From positions 1-47,168 of the forward strand of contig JAZNSN010000028.1 in NCBI GenBank assembly GCA_045591315.1: a stretch of 47,168 nucleotides of DNA, given 5' to 3'. Under the pieces are notes generated by a model that did no database searches, was not told where the DNA came from, and saw only the letters and a list, made by a program, of their open reading frames with translations. The stretch comes from HGM04593 sp045591315. GTDB taxonomy: Bacteria; Bacteroidota; Bacteroidia; Bacteroidales; Bacteroidaceae. Every line of letters begins with the position of its first letter. The stretch's first letter is position 1. Below, piece by piece: positions 6,707 to 15,783 of the stretch. The translations under genes were made by a program, and so were the position numbers.

Positions 6707-7870
6707 ATGGATAAGAAATATATGGAGAACAACGGCTGTGCAGGTATCTGCTGCAAGGGATGCGGCAAGATGGATGCACCTTTGAATACCTTTGACTGGC
6801 TTGCATGCGTGCCGGGGAACGAGGAATATACCGATATAGTTGAGGTCCAGTTCAAGAATACCCGTAAGGGGTATTACAGGAACAGCAACAACATACCTCT
6901 GCAAAAGGGCGACATAGTTGCAGTAGAGGCTACTCCAGGGCATGATATCGGCAAGGTTACGATGACCGGCCGTCTTGTGTTGCTGCAGCTGAAGAAGACC
7001 CGCTTGACACCGGAGAGCGAGTTCAAGCGCATCTATCGCAAGGCGCGTCCTGTAGATATGGAGAAGTATGAAGAGGCAAAGGCACGCGAGCATGATACTA
7101 TGATACGTTCACGTCAGATATCAAAGGACCTGAACCTCGATATGAAGATTGGCGATGTAGAGTATCAAGGCGACGGGCAGAAAGCGATTTTCTACTACAT
7201 TGCCGACAACCGTGTCGATTTCCGTCAGCTGATAAAGGTTCTTGCCGACGTGTTCAAGATAAAGATTGAGATGAAGCAGATTGGTGCGCGTCAGGAGGCA
7301 GGCCGCATAGGCGGAATCGGTCCTTGTGGCCGTGAGCTGTGCTGCGCAACTTTTACAACGAATTTCGTCTCGGTATCAACCTCTGCAGCGCGCTTTCAGG
7401 ATATATCACTCAATCCGCAGAAACTGGCAGGCCAGTGCGCTAAGCTAAAGTGTTGTCTTAACTATGAGGTAGATGCCTATGTTGAGGCTTCGCGCTATCT
7501 TCCTTCGCGTGATACGGAACTGGAGACAAAAGAGGGTACATACTACTTCTTCAAGTGCGATATAATGCGTGGAGAGGTAACATACTCGACCGACAAGCAT
7601 ATCCCGGCCAACCTGGTTACAATATCTACACGCCGTGCACATTCGGTAATAGAGATGAACAAGCGCGGTGAGCGCCCCGAGACCCTTCAGCCCGACGGTA
7701 CACATGAGACAAAGCGTCCTGTCGATCTGCTTGAACAGGAGAATATTAACCGTTTCGATGCTGCTTCGAAGAACGGCAAGCGCCGCCGTAATCGCAGCGG
7801 CAACCGTCAAGAACAGAGAAAAAGCAATGAGAGAAGAGAGAGGGGCAGGAACAGCGATAAGGCTCAGTAA
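6707..7870 (+). CDS. PSP1-domain protein, RicT/YaaT-like
   Basis: A 387-residue protein whose middle holds the PSP1 domain (VEVQFKNTRKGYY, DIVAVEATPGHDIGKVTMTGRLV). Conserved cysteine groups occur at the N-terminus (CAGICCKGCGK), near residue 206 (GPCGRELCC) and near residue 244 (CAKLKCCLNYE). In Bacillus the homologue RicT works in a complex that carries iron-sulfur clusters and guides mRNA processing; whether that role holds in Bacteroidota is not shown. The C-terminus is basic and low in complexity (NGKRRRNRSGNRQEQRKS), suggesting nucleic-acid contact. It is sandwiched between holB and gldH, a common order in this phylum. Confidence 0.85.
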   Translation: MDKKYMENNGCAGICCKGCGKMDAPLNTFDWLACVPGNEEYTDIVEVQFKNTRKGYYRNSNNIPLQKGDIVAVEATPGHDIGKVTMTGRLVLLQLKKTRLTPESEFKRIYRKARPVDMEKYEEAKAREHDTMIRSRQISKDLNLDMKIGDVEYQGDGQKAIFYYIADNRVDFRQLIKVLADVFKIKIEMKQIGARQEAGRIGGIGPCGRELCCATFTTNFVSVSTSAARFQDISLNPQKLAGQCAKLKCCLNYEVDAYVEASRYLPSRDTELETKEGTYYFFKCDIMRGEVTYSTDKHIPANLVTISTRRAHSVIEMNKRGERPETLQPDGTHETKRPVDLLEQENINRFDAASKNGKRRRNRSGNRQEQRKSNERRERGRNSDKAQ

Positions 7871-8327
7871 ACTGATTCTGTTATTCTTGCCTTTCATTGC
7901 AGCGTGTAACAGTACGGTATTCCATAAATATGCCAATCTGGATGATGAAGTATGGAATATTTCAGATACACTCTCCTATAGTTTCAATGCTTCGGCTTTG
8001 AAGCATGACAAAGGGGATTTTGCTCTCCGTATGGAGGTGCGTGCTACAGCCGCTTACAGCCTCAAATATCTGGTAATGCGTGTAGAGGCATTTGCTTCGT
8101 GTGATACTATGCCTATAGTCGTTGATACAGTGATGTGTGAGATATACGATGACAATGGCCGGCGTAGGGGTTCTACAGCCGGTGTATTCTACCAGATAGA
8201 GAGCGATGTCAGGAACATTGGACAGCTTGCAGGAGATACATTGCTGTTCAAGGTGTCCCATATTATGGATAATGCCTCCTTGTATGGCATTGCTGATGTG
8301 GGTCTCAAGCTGATGTACCGAAGGTAG
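7827..8327 (+). CDS. gldH: Gliding motility-type lipoprotein GldH
   Basis: A 166-residue lipoprotein. The start at 7827 lies inside the 3' end of the PSP1 gene (44-base overlap) and gives MREERGAGTAIRLSKLILLFLPFIAAC, with the lipobox cysteine at residue 27. A longer in-frame extension without signal-peptide character is rejected. The mature part (FHKYANLDDEVWNISDTLSYSF, then beta-rich segments with LKYLVMRVEA and VMCEIYDDNGRRRG) matches GldH, first found as a gliding gene in Flavobacterium but conserved in non-gliding Bacteroidota. Its exact role in gliding or secretion is unsettled. It ends 3 bases before the convergent rodA stop. Confidence 0.85.
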   Translation: MREERGAGTAIRLSKLILLFLPFIAACNSTVFHKYANLDDEVWNISDTLSYSFNASALKHDKGDFALRMEVRATAAYSLKYLVMRVEAFASCDTMPIVVDTVMCEIYDDNGRRRGSTAGVFYQIESDVRNIGQLAGDTLLFKVSHIMDNASLYGIADVGLKLMYRR

Positions 8328-8330
8328 CGT

Positions 8331-9797
8331 CTATCTTGCTCCGTCGCGGTCGGCATCAATCCTCAGGAATGTGAACAGCAGAATGGAGAATCCCATGAAT
8401 GACGAGCCGCCGTAGCTGAAGAATGGCAGCGGGATTCCGATTACAGGCATTATTCCAATCACCATGCCGATGTTTATGGTAAAGTGGAAGAAGAATATCG
8501 AGGCCAGAGCATAGCCGAATACCCTCCCGAATATGTCTCCTTGCCGTTCGGCAAGCTTTACAAGCCTGAGTATGAACAATACAAATACTGTCAGCACGAA
8601 TGTTGAGCCCAAGAATCCCTGCTCTTCGCCTATAGTGCAGAATATAAAATCGGTGTCCTGCTCAGGAACATACTTCAGTTTTGTCTGTGTACCGTTGAGG
8701 AATCCTTTTCCCAAGAATCCTCCCGAACCTATCGCTATTTTTGACTGGTGCACGTTGTAACCTGCTCCGGCAAGGTCGTCTTTAAGGCCTAGAAGAACTT
8801 CAATACGTGTTCTCTGATGCTTCTCAAGTACATTGTGCATCACATATTCGCATGAATTGTAGAATGCAACAGAGCCTACTATGTATATTGCTACCCATAG
8901 GTTCTTGTTCTCCTTGTTAAGCCTCACCTGCAGAAGAAGGTAAACGATATTGAAAAGCAGCAACAAATACTGTACTATTATTATATCGAATTCGATAAGG
9001 TAGATTGCGGTCCAGTACGAAGCAAGTGTCGTTATGAGGTTGATTGCAAGCAGTATAATGAATGTCTTGTTGTATTTGCACCAGAATTTTACCATTGCAA
9101 TGGAGAACAGCTGTATCAGTACGGTTACTGCATAAGGCCCTATCGCCTGATGCAGGTTGTCGAACATCTCCTCGTTGAACTTTATTCCTACAACAAAATA
9201 TGCGACAGCACTTATTGCCATAAGCAGGAATATTCCTGTCATTCCTTCGCGGTACATGACAAGGAAAAGCGAAAGATATACAAGCGCGCTTCCTGTTTCG
9301 TTCTGCGCTACAATAACAAGCAAAGGAACCATTATTATGGCTGCGCACTTCATAAAGTCGCTGTTGTTCTTGATGTCGAAGCCTCTTCTTCCCATGAATG
9401 CTGCCAATGTGAGTGCTGTCGCGAACTTCATGAATTCGGCCGGCTGTATCTTGAAACTGCCGATGGCAATCCAAGAGTATGAGCCCTTGGTATCTTTGGC
9501 GATAAATATCGTTATTATGCATACTGCAAGCATTAACAGATATATTATACCCGACAAGTTGCGGTATGTGTGCTTCTTTATGCAGAGCAGGAATATTCCG
9601 AACATTACAGACACGCCCATCCATAGTGCCTGTTTACCGCTTCGTTCATCCTGATTGAAGAATTCCAGGAAACTTGTCTCTATATAGCTATGGCTGGCAC
9701 CGCATATCGCAAGCCACCCCATTACAGCCAGCATGGCATACAATATGATTGCAGGCTTGTCCAATCGGCTTATGACACTATCTTTCCTCTGTTCCAT
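8331..9797 (-). CDS. rodA: Peptidoglycan glycosyltransferase RodA
   Basis: A SEDS-family membrane protein of 488 residues that polymerises glycan strands for side-wall growth with PBP2. About ten membrane segments are visible, and the end carries the SEDS signature GIMPVIGIPLPFFSYGGSSFM. GSFKIQPAEFMKF is the conserved loop motif of the family. The ATG at 9797 lies inside the end of the PBP2 gene (20-base overlap) and is preceded by a GGAG-type ribosome site; a TTG seven codons upstream is less likely. It is longer than proteobacterial RodA, as is usual in Bacteroidota, with extra hydrophobic segments in the middle. Confidence 0.93.
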   Translation of the reverse strand: MEQRKDSVISRLDKPAIILYAMLAVMGWLAICGASHSYIETSFLEFFNQDERSGKQALWMGVSVMFGIFLLCIKKHTYRNLSGIIYLLMLAVCIITIFIAKDTKGSYSWIAIGSFKIQPAEFMKFATALTLAAFMGRRGFDIKNNSDFMKCAAIIMVPLLVIVAQNETGSALVYLSLFLVMYREGMTGIFLLMAISAVAYFVVGIKFNEEMFDNLHQAIGPYAVTVLIQLFSIAMVKFWCKYNKTFIILLAINLITTLASYWTAIYLIEFDIIIVQYLLLLFNIVYLLLQVRLNKENKNLWVAIYIVGSVAFYNSCEYVMHNVLEKHQRTRIEVLLGLKDDLAGAGYNVHQSKIAIGSGGFLGKGFLNGTQTKLKYVPEQDTDFIFCTIGEEQGFLGSTFVLTVFVLFILRLVKLAERQGDIFGRVFGYALASIFFFHFTINIGMVIGIMPVIGIPLPFFSYGGSSFMGFSILLFTFLRIDADRDGAR

Positions 9798-11625
9798 AGT
9801 ATATAGTTCTGTTCTCAATCTCCTTAGCCTTCTGTATGCTTTCTTCGGACAACGTTCCGGTCAGGTACTTTTCCATCAGCAAGGCTCCTATAGGAACACC
9901 GAATGTTGCTCCGAAACCTCCGTTCTCAACATAAACGGCAACTGCGATTCTGGGGTTCTTCATCGGAGCGAATCCCATAAATGCCGAATGGTCCTTGCCT
10001 TTATTCTGGGCTGTTCCCGTTTTTCCGCATACATCAAGCCCTGGAATATTTGCAGCTCGGCATGTTCCGTCTGTAACTGCCATTCTCATTCCCTCTACGA
10101 TATGCTCATATACACGGGGGCTTACCATGGTCTTTTTGGGCGTGAGGTAAAGCGAGTCCAATTCGTTATCTTCAATCTCCTTTACCATATGTGGAGGAAT
10201 ATATGTTCCCCTGTTGGCTATTGTGGCTCCAAGATTGGCAATCTGCAATGGTGTCAGCGTTACCTCTCCCTGGCCTATTGAGATACTTATCACAGTAACG
10301 GCACGCCAGTAGTTGCCGTAATGTTTTGTGTAGTATCCGGCATTCGGAATCATTCCTCGTACTTCACCGGGCAGGTCTATGCCGAGCTTGTATCCGAATC
10401 CCATAGACACCATATAGTCACGCCAACGGTCCATAGCCTCCTTCGTCCCGCCTTTGTACTTGCTGGAGCCGAACATTCTATGCAGTCCCCAGCAGAAGTA
10501 TGCATTGCATGAAGTTGCAATAGCCGGTTTGAGCTGGGTCGGCGATGAATGGGCATGGCAACCAAGCTTGAAGTTGTTGAATACAAATCCTCCGCTGCAC
10601 GGAAATGCTGTTTCGGGCGTTATAATCCCCTCCTGAAGGAATGTTGCGGCCTGGGAGGTCTTGAATGTGGAGCCTGGAGGATATGTACCCATTATGGCAC
10701 GGTTGAGCAAAGGTTTGTTCTTGTCTTTTGACAGGAGTCGATGGTTCTTTCCTCTCTGGCGGCCTGTAAGCAATGCCGGATCGTATGACGGAGCTGAAAT
10801 CATGCATAGAATCTCGCCGGTAGATGGTTCTATGGCAACTATGCTTCCGATTTTGTTTTTCATAAGCCTTTCTCCGAGTTCCTGCAGCTCGATGTCAAGG
10901 CTTAATGTAAGGTCTTTTCCGCGCTCTGCAAGAGTGTCCAGCTCTCCGTTCCTGTATTTGCCCTGTATCCTTCCGCGTGCATCGCGCAGGAGAACTTCTA
11001 CACCTTTCTTGCCTCTGAGCACTTCTTCGTATGATGCCTCAAGTCCTTGAGTTCCAATATAGTCGCCACGACGATAATATGGGTCTTTGTCAATCCTTTT
11101 CTGCGAGACCTCGCCGATGTCACCGAGCAGGACTCCTGCTGCTTTGTAGTTGTATTGTCTGATAGAGCGTTTCCTTACATAGAATCCGGGAAAACGGAAC
11201 ATCTTCTCCTGGAATTTTGCAAACTCCTCTCCAGACAGCTGTGTCATGAATTCCTGTTCGGTGTATTGGGAATATCCAGGATTGTGGCGTTTGTCCTTTA
11301 TCATTCTCATACGTTCACCGAATTCGTCAGCAGTGATTCCCAAGGCCTTGCATAGTTCCAAGGTATCAACATCCTTTATCTCTCTGGGAACAAACGTGAT
11401 GTCGTATGAGGGCTGGTTATAGACTACAAGCTTGCCGTTACGGTCGTACATTAGTCCGCGTGCCGGATAGACTGTTTTCTTGTAAAAGGCATTACTGTCG
11501 GCTTTGCTCTTATACTCGTCGCTGTTTATCTGAAGGTTAAAGAGCTGGAATACATATATGGCCAGTACAAGTATCATTGTACCGGACAGGATATATTTCC
11601 GTTTGTCGTACGTGTAGTCCTTCAT
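9778..11625 (-). CDS. mrdA: Penicillin-binding protein 2 (elongation transpeptidase)
   Basis: A 615-residue class B PBP with an N-terminal membrane anchor (residues about 12-30), a dimerisation/pedestal domain with YPARGLMYDRNG, and a C-terminal transpeptidase. The three penicillin-binding motifs are present: S319-T-F-K322, S372-C-N374 and K535-T-G537. It crosslinks peptidoglycan during rod elongation and partners RodA, whose gene overlaps its 3' end. It starts 4 bases after the mreD stop. Its place in the mre operon separates it from the division transpeptidase FtsI. Confidence 0.95.
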   Translation of the reverse strand: MKDYTYDKRKYILSGTMILVLAIYVFQLFNLQINSDEYKSKADSNAFYKKTVYPARGLMYDRNGKLVVYNQPSYDITFVPREIKDVDTLELCKALGITADEFGERMRMIKDKRHNPGYSQYTEQEFMTQLSGEEFAKFQEKMFRFPGFYVRKRSIRQYNYKAAGVLLGDIGEVSQKRIDKDPYYRRGDYIGTQGLEASYEEVLRGKKGVEVLLRDARGRIQGKYRNGELDTLAERGKDLTLSLDIELQELGERLMKNKIGSIVAIEPSTGEILCMISAPSYDPALLTGRQRGKNHRLLSKDKNKPLLNRAIMGTYPPGSTFKTSQAATFLQEGIITPETAFPCSGGFVFNNFKLGCHAHSSPTQLKPAIATSCNAYFCWGLHRMFGSSKYKGGTKEAMDRWRDYMVSMGFGYKLGIDLPGEVRGMIPNAGYYTKHYGNYWRAVTVISISIGQGEVTLTPLQIANLGATIANRGTYIPPHMVKEIEDNELDSLYLTPKKTMVSPRVYEHIVEGMRMAVTDGTCRAANIPGLDVCGKTGTAQNKGKDHSAFMGFAPMKNPRIAVAVYVENGGFGATFGVPIGALLMEKYLTGTLSEESIQKAKEIENRTIYYGTEER

Positions 11626-11629
11626 CTGG

Positions 11630-12133
11630 TCATTTAGTACGGGAGAAACATTCGATTACAGTAACGAAAACCATAGTAAGCAGTGTGCTGCTTGTGACGC
11701 TCAAGAGCAATGTTGATACGTAGCTTATCGTAAACAGTTCAAGGATAAAAAGTACCGTGTAGAATATTGATACGCATATGAGCGAGTAGATGATATACCC
11801 TCCCCATTTAAGACTTCTTATGCCGGGTATGAAGTCATCGGGCAGCCCCTTGTGAGTGAATATCGACAGAATGGTATTGCGTACAAACCCCATTGCAGTT
11901 GCTGCCGCTGCGTTTATTCCGGGCGTACTGCAGAATATGTCTGTCGTCAGTCCGAACAGAAAACTCCATATAATAATCTCGTTGGAAGATGTATGCCGGG
12001 GCAGTTTCAGTATGAATATCAGATAGACACACGCTGTAGCATATCCAAACAGATGTATCTGGCTGAATATGAGTACCTGTACCATTACAAGCAGTACAAA
12101 GTTCCGTATGCGTGCAAGAGTATTGCTTGTCAT
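11630..12133 (-). CDS. mreD: Rod shape-determining membrane protein MreD
   Basis: A 167-residue, highly hydrophobic protein with four to five membrane segments and a FGLTTDIFCSTPGINAAAATAMGF stretch that fits the MreD family (given here as the region near residues 58-82). MreD poorly conserves sequence between phyla, so the call rests on size, topology and its place between mreC and PBP2. Its ATG overlaps the mreC stop (ATGA), and PBP2 starts 4 bases after its end. Confidence 0.88.
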   Translation of the reverse strand: MTSNTLARIRNFVLLVMVQVLIFSQIHLFGYATACVYLIFILKLPRHTSSNEIIIWSFLFGLTTDIFCSTPGINAAAATAMGFVRNTILSIFTHKGLPDDFIPGIRSLKWGGYIIYSLICVSIFYTVLFILELFTISYVSTLLLSVTSSTLLTMVFVTVIECFSRTK

Positions 12134-12978
12134 TTTTCTGTTACCTTCTGTTCTAGTGCGACTTGTTCATCCTTGCCCTTGTTTCCAATTACGAATACAT
12201 TGTCGATATTGGTGAAATTTACAAACAGCTTTACTTTGGCACGGTAAAAAAGTCCGTCTTCGGAATCTTCAAGGCTCTCAATGATTCCAACAGGAATGTC
12301 TGCCGGGAATATTGACGAGAAACCGCTGGTCACAACAGTGTCGCCTTGTTCGAATACAGCATATCTGGGCAGGTCAACCATATATGAGTACCGTGCATCG
12401 TCGCCCTCCCATTGCAAGGCGCTGTAGCTGTTGGTGCCTTTTACTCTGCAGTTGATGTTGCTCCTGTTGTTAAGCAGAGGTATCACAAGGGAATAGTTGT
12501 CGGATGTCTGGTATATTATTCCTACGACACCGTCATTGTTGAATACGCCCATTTCGGTCTCAAAGCCGTCCTTAGAGCCTTTGTCAAGGGTTATGTAATT
12601 GTCAACCTTGTTGTAACTGCTGTTCACGACTCTGGCACTCATGTATGTGAATCCCTCTTCTTTTCTTTTCTGTTCTATGTACTCTGCAAGCTGTACACTG
12701 TCATTGTATTCTTCCAGTTTCTCTTTGCAGACCTGAAGTTCGTTCATAAGCCGCACGTTATGCTCTATAAGCTGGTCGTTCTCGCTCTTAAGCCCGAAGT
12801 ATCTGTCAATGCCGTTTACGGTCTCATACAGGTTTCCTGCAATATTGTTTGCAGAAGTAAACATTACCGCGCTGTGATAGTTGTTGAAACTGACAATAAG
12901 CACAAAACTGATTCCTTCCAGTAGAATGAAAAGGAACCAGTGATTGTGCTTTATCAGAAAATTCAATATCGTCTGCAC
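12130..12978 (-). CDS. mreC: Cell shape-determining protein MreC
   Basis: A 282-residue protein with one N-terminal membrane segment (about residues 12-30), a coiled coil (about 63-105) and a C-terminal beta-rich MreC domain (ARVVNSSYNKVDNYITLDKGSKDGFETEMGV is the opening, with VVTSGFSSIFPADIPVGII the conserved core). It links MreB to the periplasmic synthases. Translation begins at GTG: the codon at 12978 has an AGAGAGA ribosome site and gives the usual short polar N-terminus before the helix. It follows mreB by 11 bases and overlaps mreD by 4. Confidence 0.92.
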   Translation of the reverse strand: MQTILNFLIKHNHWFLFILLEGISFVLIVSFNNYHSAVMFTSANNIAGNLYETVNGIDRYFGLKSENDQLIEHNVRLMNELQVCKEKLEEYNDSVQLAEYIEQKRKEEGFTYMSARVVNSSYNKVDNYITLDKGSKDGFETEMGVFNNDGVVGIIYQTSDNYSLVIPLLNNRSNINCRVKGTNSYSALQWEGDDARYSYMVDLPRYAVFEQGDTVVTSGFSSIFPADIPVGIIESLEDSEDGLFYRAKVKLFVNFTNIDNVFVIGNKGKDEQVALEQKVTEK

Positions 12979-12989
12979 GGTATCTCTCT

Positions 12990-14006
12990 TTATCTCATCA
13001 GGAACGGGTAAGTGAGGTCGTTCAACGCGAGTGCAGTACCCTTTGCCACACAGTAGAGAGGGTTCTCTGCAATGTGGAACGGAATGTTTATCTTGTTCGA
13101 CAAGCGCTTGTCGAGGCCTCTGAGCAGCGCGCCTCCTCCGGCAAGGTAGATACCGTTGTGTACGATATCGGCATACAGTTCGGGCGGTGTGTGTTCCAGT
13201 GCGCTTATGATTGCATTCTCAATCTTTATGATTGACTTGTCAATGCAATGTGCAATCTCCTGATAGCATACAGGCACTTCAATTGGCATGGCTGTGATGC
13301 GGTTAGGACCATGTACGATATAATCCTGTGGAGCTTCATCACCAAGGTCGGTGAGTGCAGAACCGACATGTATCTTTATGCGCTCGGCCATACGTTCGCT
13401 GACACGTACATTGTGCTGGCGGCTCATGTAGTCCTGGATATCGGCTGTAAAGTCGTCACCGGCAGTACGGAGCGAACCGTTAGATACGATGCCGCCGAGA
13501 GAGATTACTGCAATCTCGGTAGAACCGCCACCTATGTCAACAACCATATTGCCCTCAGGTGCCTGTACGTCAAGGCCGATACCGAGTGCCGAAGCCATTG
13601 GCTCATAGATGAGATAAACATCGCGTCCTCCGGCATGTTCTGCGGAGTCGCGTACGGCACGAAGCTCAACTTCCGTAGAACCGTAAGGGACACCGATGAC
13701 CATTCGTAGGGAAGGAGTGAAGAGCTTGCTTCCCATGTTTACTTTGTCGATAAAACCTCTCATCATCATCTCGCACGCGTAGAAATCGGCGATGACACCG
13801 TCTCTGAGCGGGCGGATAGTCTGTATGTTGGGGTTGGTCTTCTCGTGCATCTGCTTTGCCTTGTCGCCAACCGCAATCATCTTCTTCTGTCCGTCAATAG
13901 CCACAACAGAAGGCTCGTCAACTACAATCTTACCGTTGTACGATATGATGGTGTTGGCTGTACCCAAGTCAATGGCAACGTCCTGTGTGAATGAAAATAA
14001 ACCCAT
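12990..14006 (-). CDS. mreB: Rod shape-determining actin MreB
   Basis: A 338-residue bacterial actin. ATP-site motifs are VAIDLGTANTII near the N-terminus (phosphate 1), MVVDIGGGSTEIAVI (phosphate 2) and IYLAGGGALLRGLD (adenosine). EPMASALGIGLDV and FTADIQDYMSRQHNV are typical of MreB and absent from FtsA and DnaK. It forms membrane-bound filaments that steer the RodA-PBP2 synthase through MreC and MreD. It begins 21 bases after purH, so its expression probably depends at least partly on purH transcription. Confidence 0.97.
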   Translation of the reverse strand: MGLFSFTQDVAIDLGTANTIISYNGKIVVDEPSVVAIDGQKKMIAVGDKAKQMHEKTNPNIQTIRPLRDGVIADFYACEMMMRGFIDKVNMGSKLFTPSLRMVIGVPYGSTEVELRAVRDSAEHAGGRDVYLIYEPMASALGIGLDVQAPEGNMVVDIGGGSTEIAVISLGGIVSNGSLRTAGDDFTADIQDYMSRQHNVRVSERMAERIKIHVGSALTDLGDEAPQDYIVHGPNRITAMPIEVPVCYQEIAHCIDKSIIKIENAIISALEHTPPELYADIVHNGIYLAGGGALLRGLDKRLSNKINIPFHIAENPLYCVAKGTALALNDLTYPFLMR

Positions 14007-14027
14007 TCTGTCTGTTGTTTTTTAGAA

Positions 14028-15551
14028 TTAATGTTTAAAATGGCGGAATCCGGTGATGACCATTGCCACGCCATTCTCGTCGCAATAATCTACCGACTCC
14101 TTGTCTCTGATAGAACCTCCCGGATGTATTACCGCAGTTACTCCTGCCTCGTGTGCAATCTGCACGCAGTCGGGGAACGGGAAGAATGCGTCGCTTGCCA
14201 TTACGCTGCCTTCGAGCGAGAAACCGAAGTTGCCGGCCTTCTCAATGGCATGGCGAAGGGAATCGACACGTGATGTCTGGCCTACACCGCTTGCTATGAG
14301 CTGCTTGTCCTTTGCGAGTACGATTGCGTTGCTCTTGCTGTGCTTTACAATCTTGTTTGCAAAGAGCATGTCCTCAATCTCGTCCTCCTTCGGAGCAACT
14401 TTAGAGACAACCTGAAGTTCTGAGGCAATCTCAACCTTTGTGTCGCGGTCCTGTACAAGTACACCGTTGAGAACGCTGCGGAATGTCTTCTCCGGCATCT
14501 CTGTAGCTTTCTGGATGAGGATGATGCGGTTCTTCTTCTGCTTGAGCACCTCAAGTGCATCGGCATCGTATGAAGGAGCGATTATCACCTCAAAGAAAAT
14601 TTCGTTTACCTTCTCTGCTGTAGCCTTGTCAACATTCGCGTTGGCAATGAGTACACCGCCGAAAGCCGAAACCGGGTCTCCGGCAAGCGCTGCATCCCAG
14701 GCCTCGGCCAATGTAGGGCGTGATGCAAGACCGCACGCATTGTTGTGCTTGAGGATTGCGAATGTGGTTTCGCCGGCAAAGTCGTTTATGAGCTCAACAG
14801 CCGCATTTATGTCAAGCAGGTTGTTGTATGAAATCTCCTTGCCGTGAACCTGCTCCAACATGTCGGCGAAATTACCGTAGAATGCACCTTTCTGGTGCGG
14901 GTTCTCACCGTAACGGAGCGACATCGGAGTGTCGTTTGTCTGGCGGAACGCGCTCTTCTCTTCCTTGTCGAACCAGTTGAAGATTGCAGAATCGTAGGCC
15001 GATGATACTGCAAAAGCTTCACGTGCGAAGAAACGGCGTTCTTCAAGCGTTGTCTCAGCACCCTTGCTCTTGAGAATCTCATGTAGCGGTGCGTACTGTG
15101 CTTTGCTTGCAACAATGACAACGTCGTTGAAGTTCTTTGCTGCGCCACGGATGAGCGATATGCCGCCTATGTCAATCTTCTCGATGATATCGGCATCGGA
15201 AGCGCCCGATGCAACAGTCTGCTCGAACGGATAGAGGTCAACTATTACAAGGTCGATTTCCGGTATCTCATACTCTGCCATCTGCTGCTGGTCCTTTTCA
15301 AGCTCTCTGCGTCCGAGTATGCCGCCGAATACCTTAGGATGCAGTGTCTTTACGCGGCCGCCGAGGATTGACGGATAACCGGTAAGGCTCTCTACTGCAG
15401 TGCAAGGAATATCCAATGACTCGATGAACTGCTGTGTCCCGCCGGTTGAAATCAATTGGACACCGTTCGAGTGCAGGAGTTTTATAATCTCATCAAGGCC
15501 GTCTTTATGGAAAACGGAAACCAATGCCGATTTGATTCTCTTTGTTGACAT
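14028..15551 (-). CDS. purH: Bifunctional AICAR transformylase / IMP cyclohydrolase
   Basis: A 507-residue enzyme for the last two steps of IMP synthesis. The N-terminal MGS-like cyclohydrolase domain shows ALVSVFHKDGLDEIIKLL, ISTGGTQQFI and KTLHPKVFGGILGRR. The C-terminal transformylase domain shows SLRYGENPHQKGAFY, AILKHNNACGLA, DPVSAFGGVL, VKHSKSNAIVLAKD and DAFFPFPDCV. Length is normal. It heads the row purH-mreBCD-mrdA-rodA, a linkage of purine synthesis with elongation genes seen widely in Bacteroidota. No convincing promoter could be read in the 230 bases upstream. Confidence 0.97.
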   Translation of the reverse strand: MSTKRIKSALVSVFHKDGLDEIIKLLHSNGVQLISTGGTQQFIESLDIPCTAVESLTGYPSILGGRVKTLHPKVFGGILGRRELEKDQQQMAEYEIPEIDLVIVDLYPFEQTVASGASDADIIEKIDIGGISLIRGAAKNFNDVVIVASKAQYAPLHEILKSKGAETTLEERRFFAREAFAVSSAYDSAIFNWFDKEEKSAFRQTNDTPMSLRYGENPHQKGAFYGNFADMLEQVHGKEISYNNLLDINAAVELINDFAGETTFAILKHNNACGLASRPTLAEAWDAALAGDPVSAFGGVLIANANVDKATAEKVNEIFFEVIIAPSYDADALEVLKQKKNRIILIQKATEMPEKTFRSVLNGVLVQDRDTKVEIASELQVVSKVAPKEDEIEDMLFANKIVKHSKSNAIVLAKDKQLIASGVGQTSRVDSLRHAIEKAGNFGFSLEGSVMASDAFFPFPDCVQIAHEAGVTAVIHPGGSIRDKESVDYCDENGVAMVITGFRHFKH

Positions 15552-15747
15552 GTTTATTCTGTATTTTATAGTTTATTTTATTGATTCCAAATACTTTAAT
15601 TGGGAAAATAAGGCGAGGTGACCTATTCTCTTGCGAAGTTAGTTTTTTTTGTGCGATTCTTCACTATAAAAACAGTGCTATTTATTAACAATTAAATATA
15701 AAATATTTAAATATGCATTTTTGTTTTTCGTTGATATTCGGTTTCTG

Positions 15748-15778
15748 AAAAAACACGGACTGCTTCTGGCAGTCCGTG
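15748..15778 (-). terminator. Intrinsic terminator of nadB
   Basis: Perfect 10-bp stem (15754-15763 with 15769-15778) with a 5-base loop, followed on the minus strand by six T residues. It begins 5 bases after the nadB stop. Confidence 0.9.
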
Positions 15779-15783
15779 CGGTA

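Noticed and set aside
9798..9818. TTG start giving a seven-residue longer RodA
   Set aside because: The ATG at 9797 has a better ribosome site and gives the usual N-terminus.
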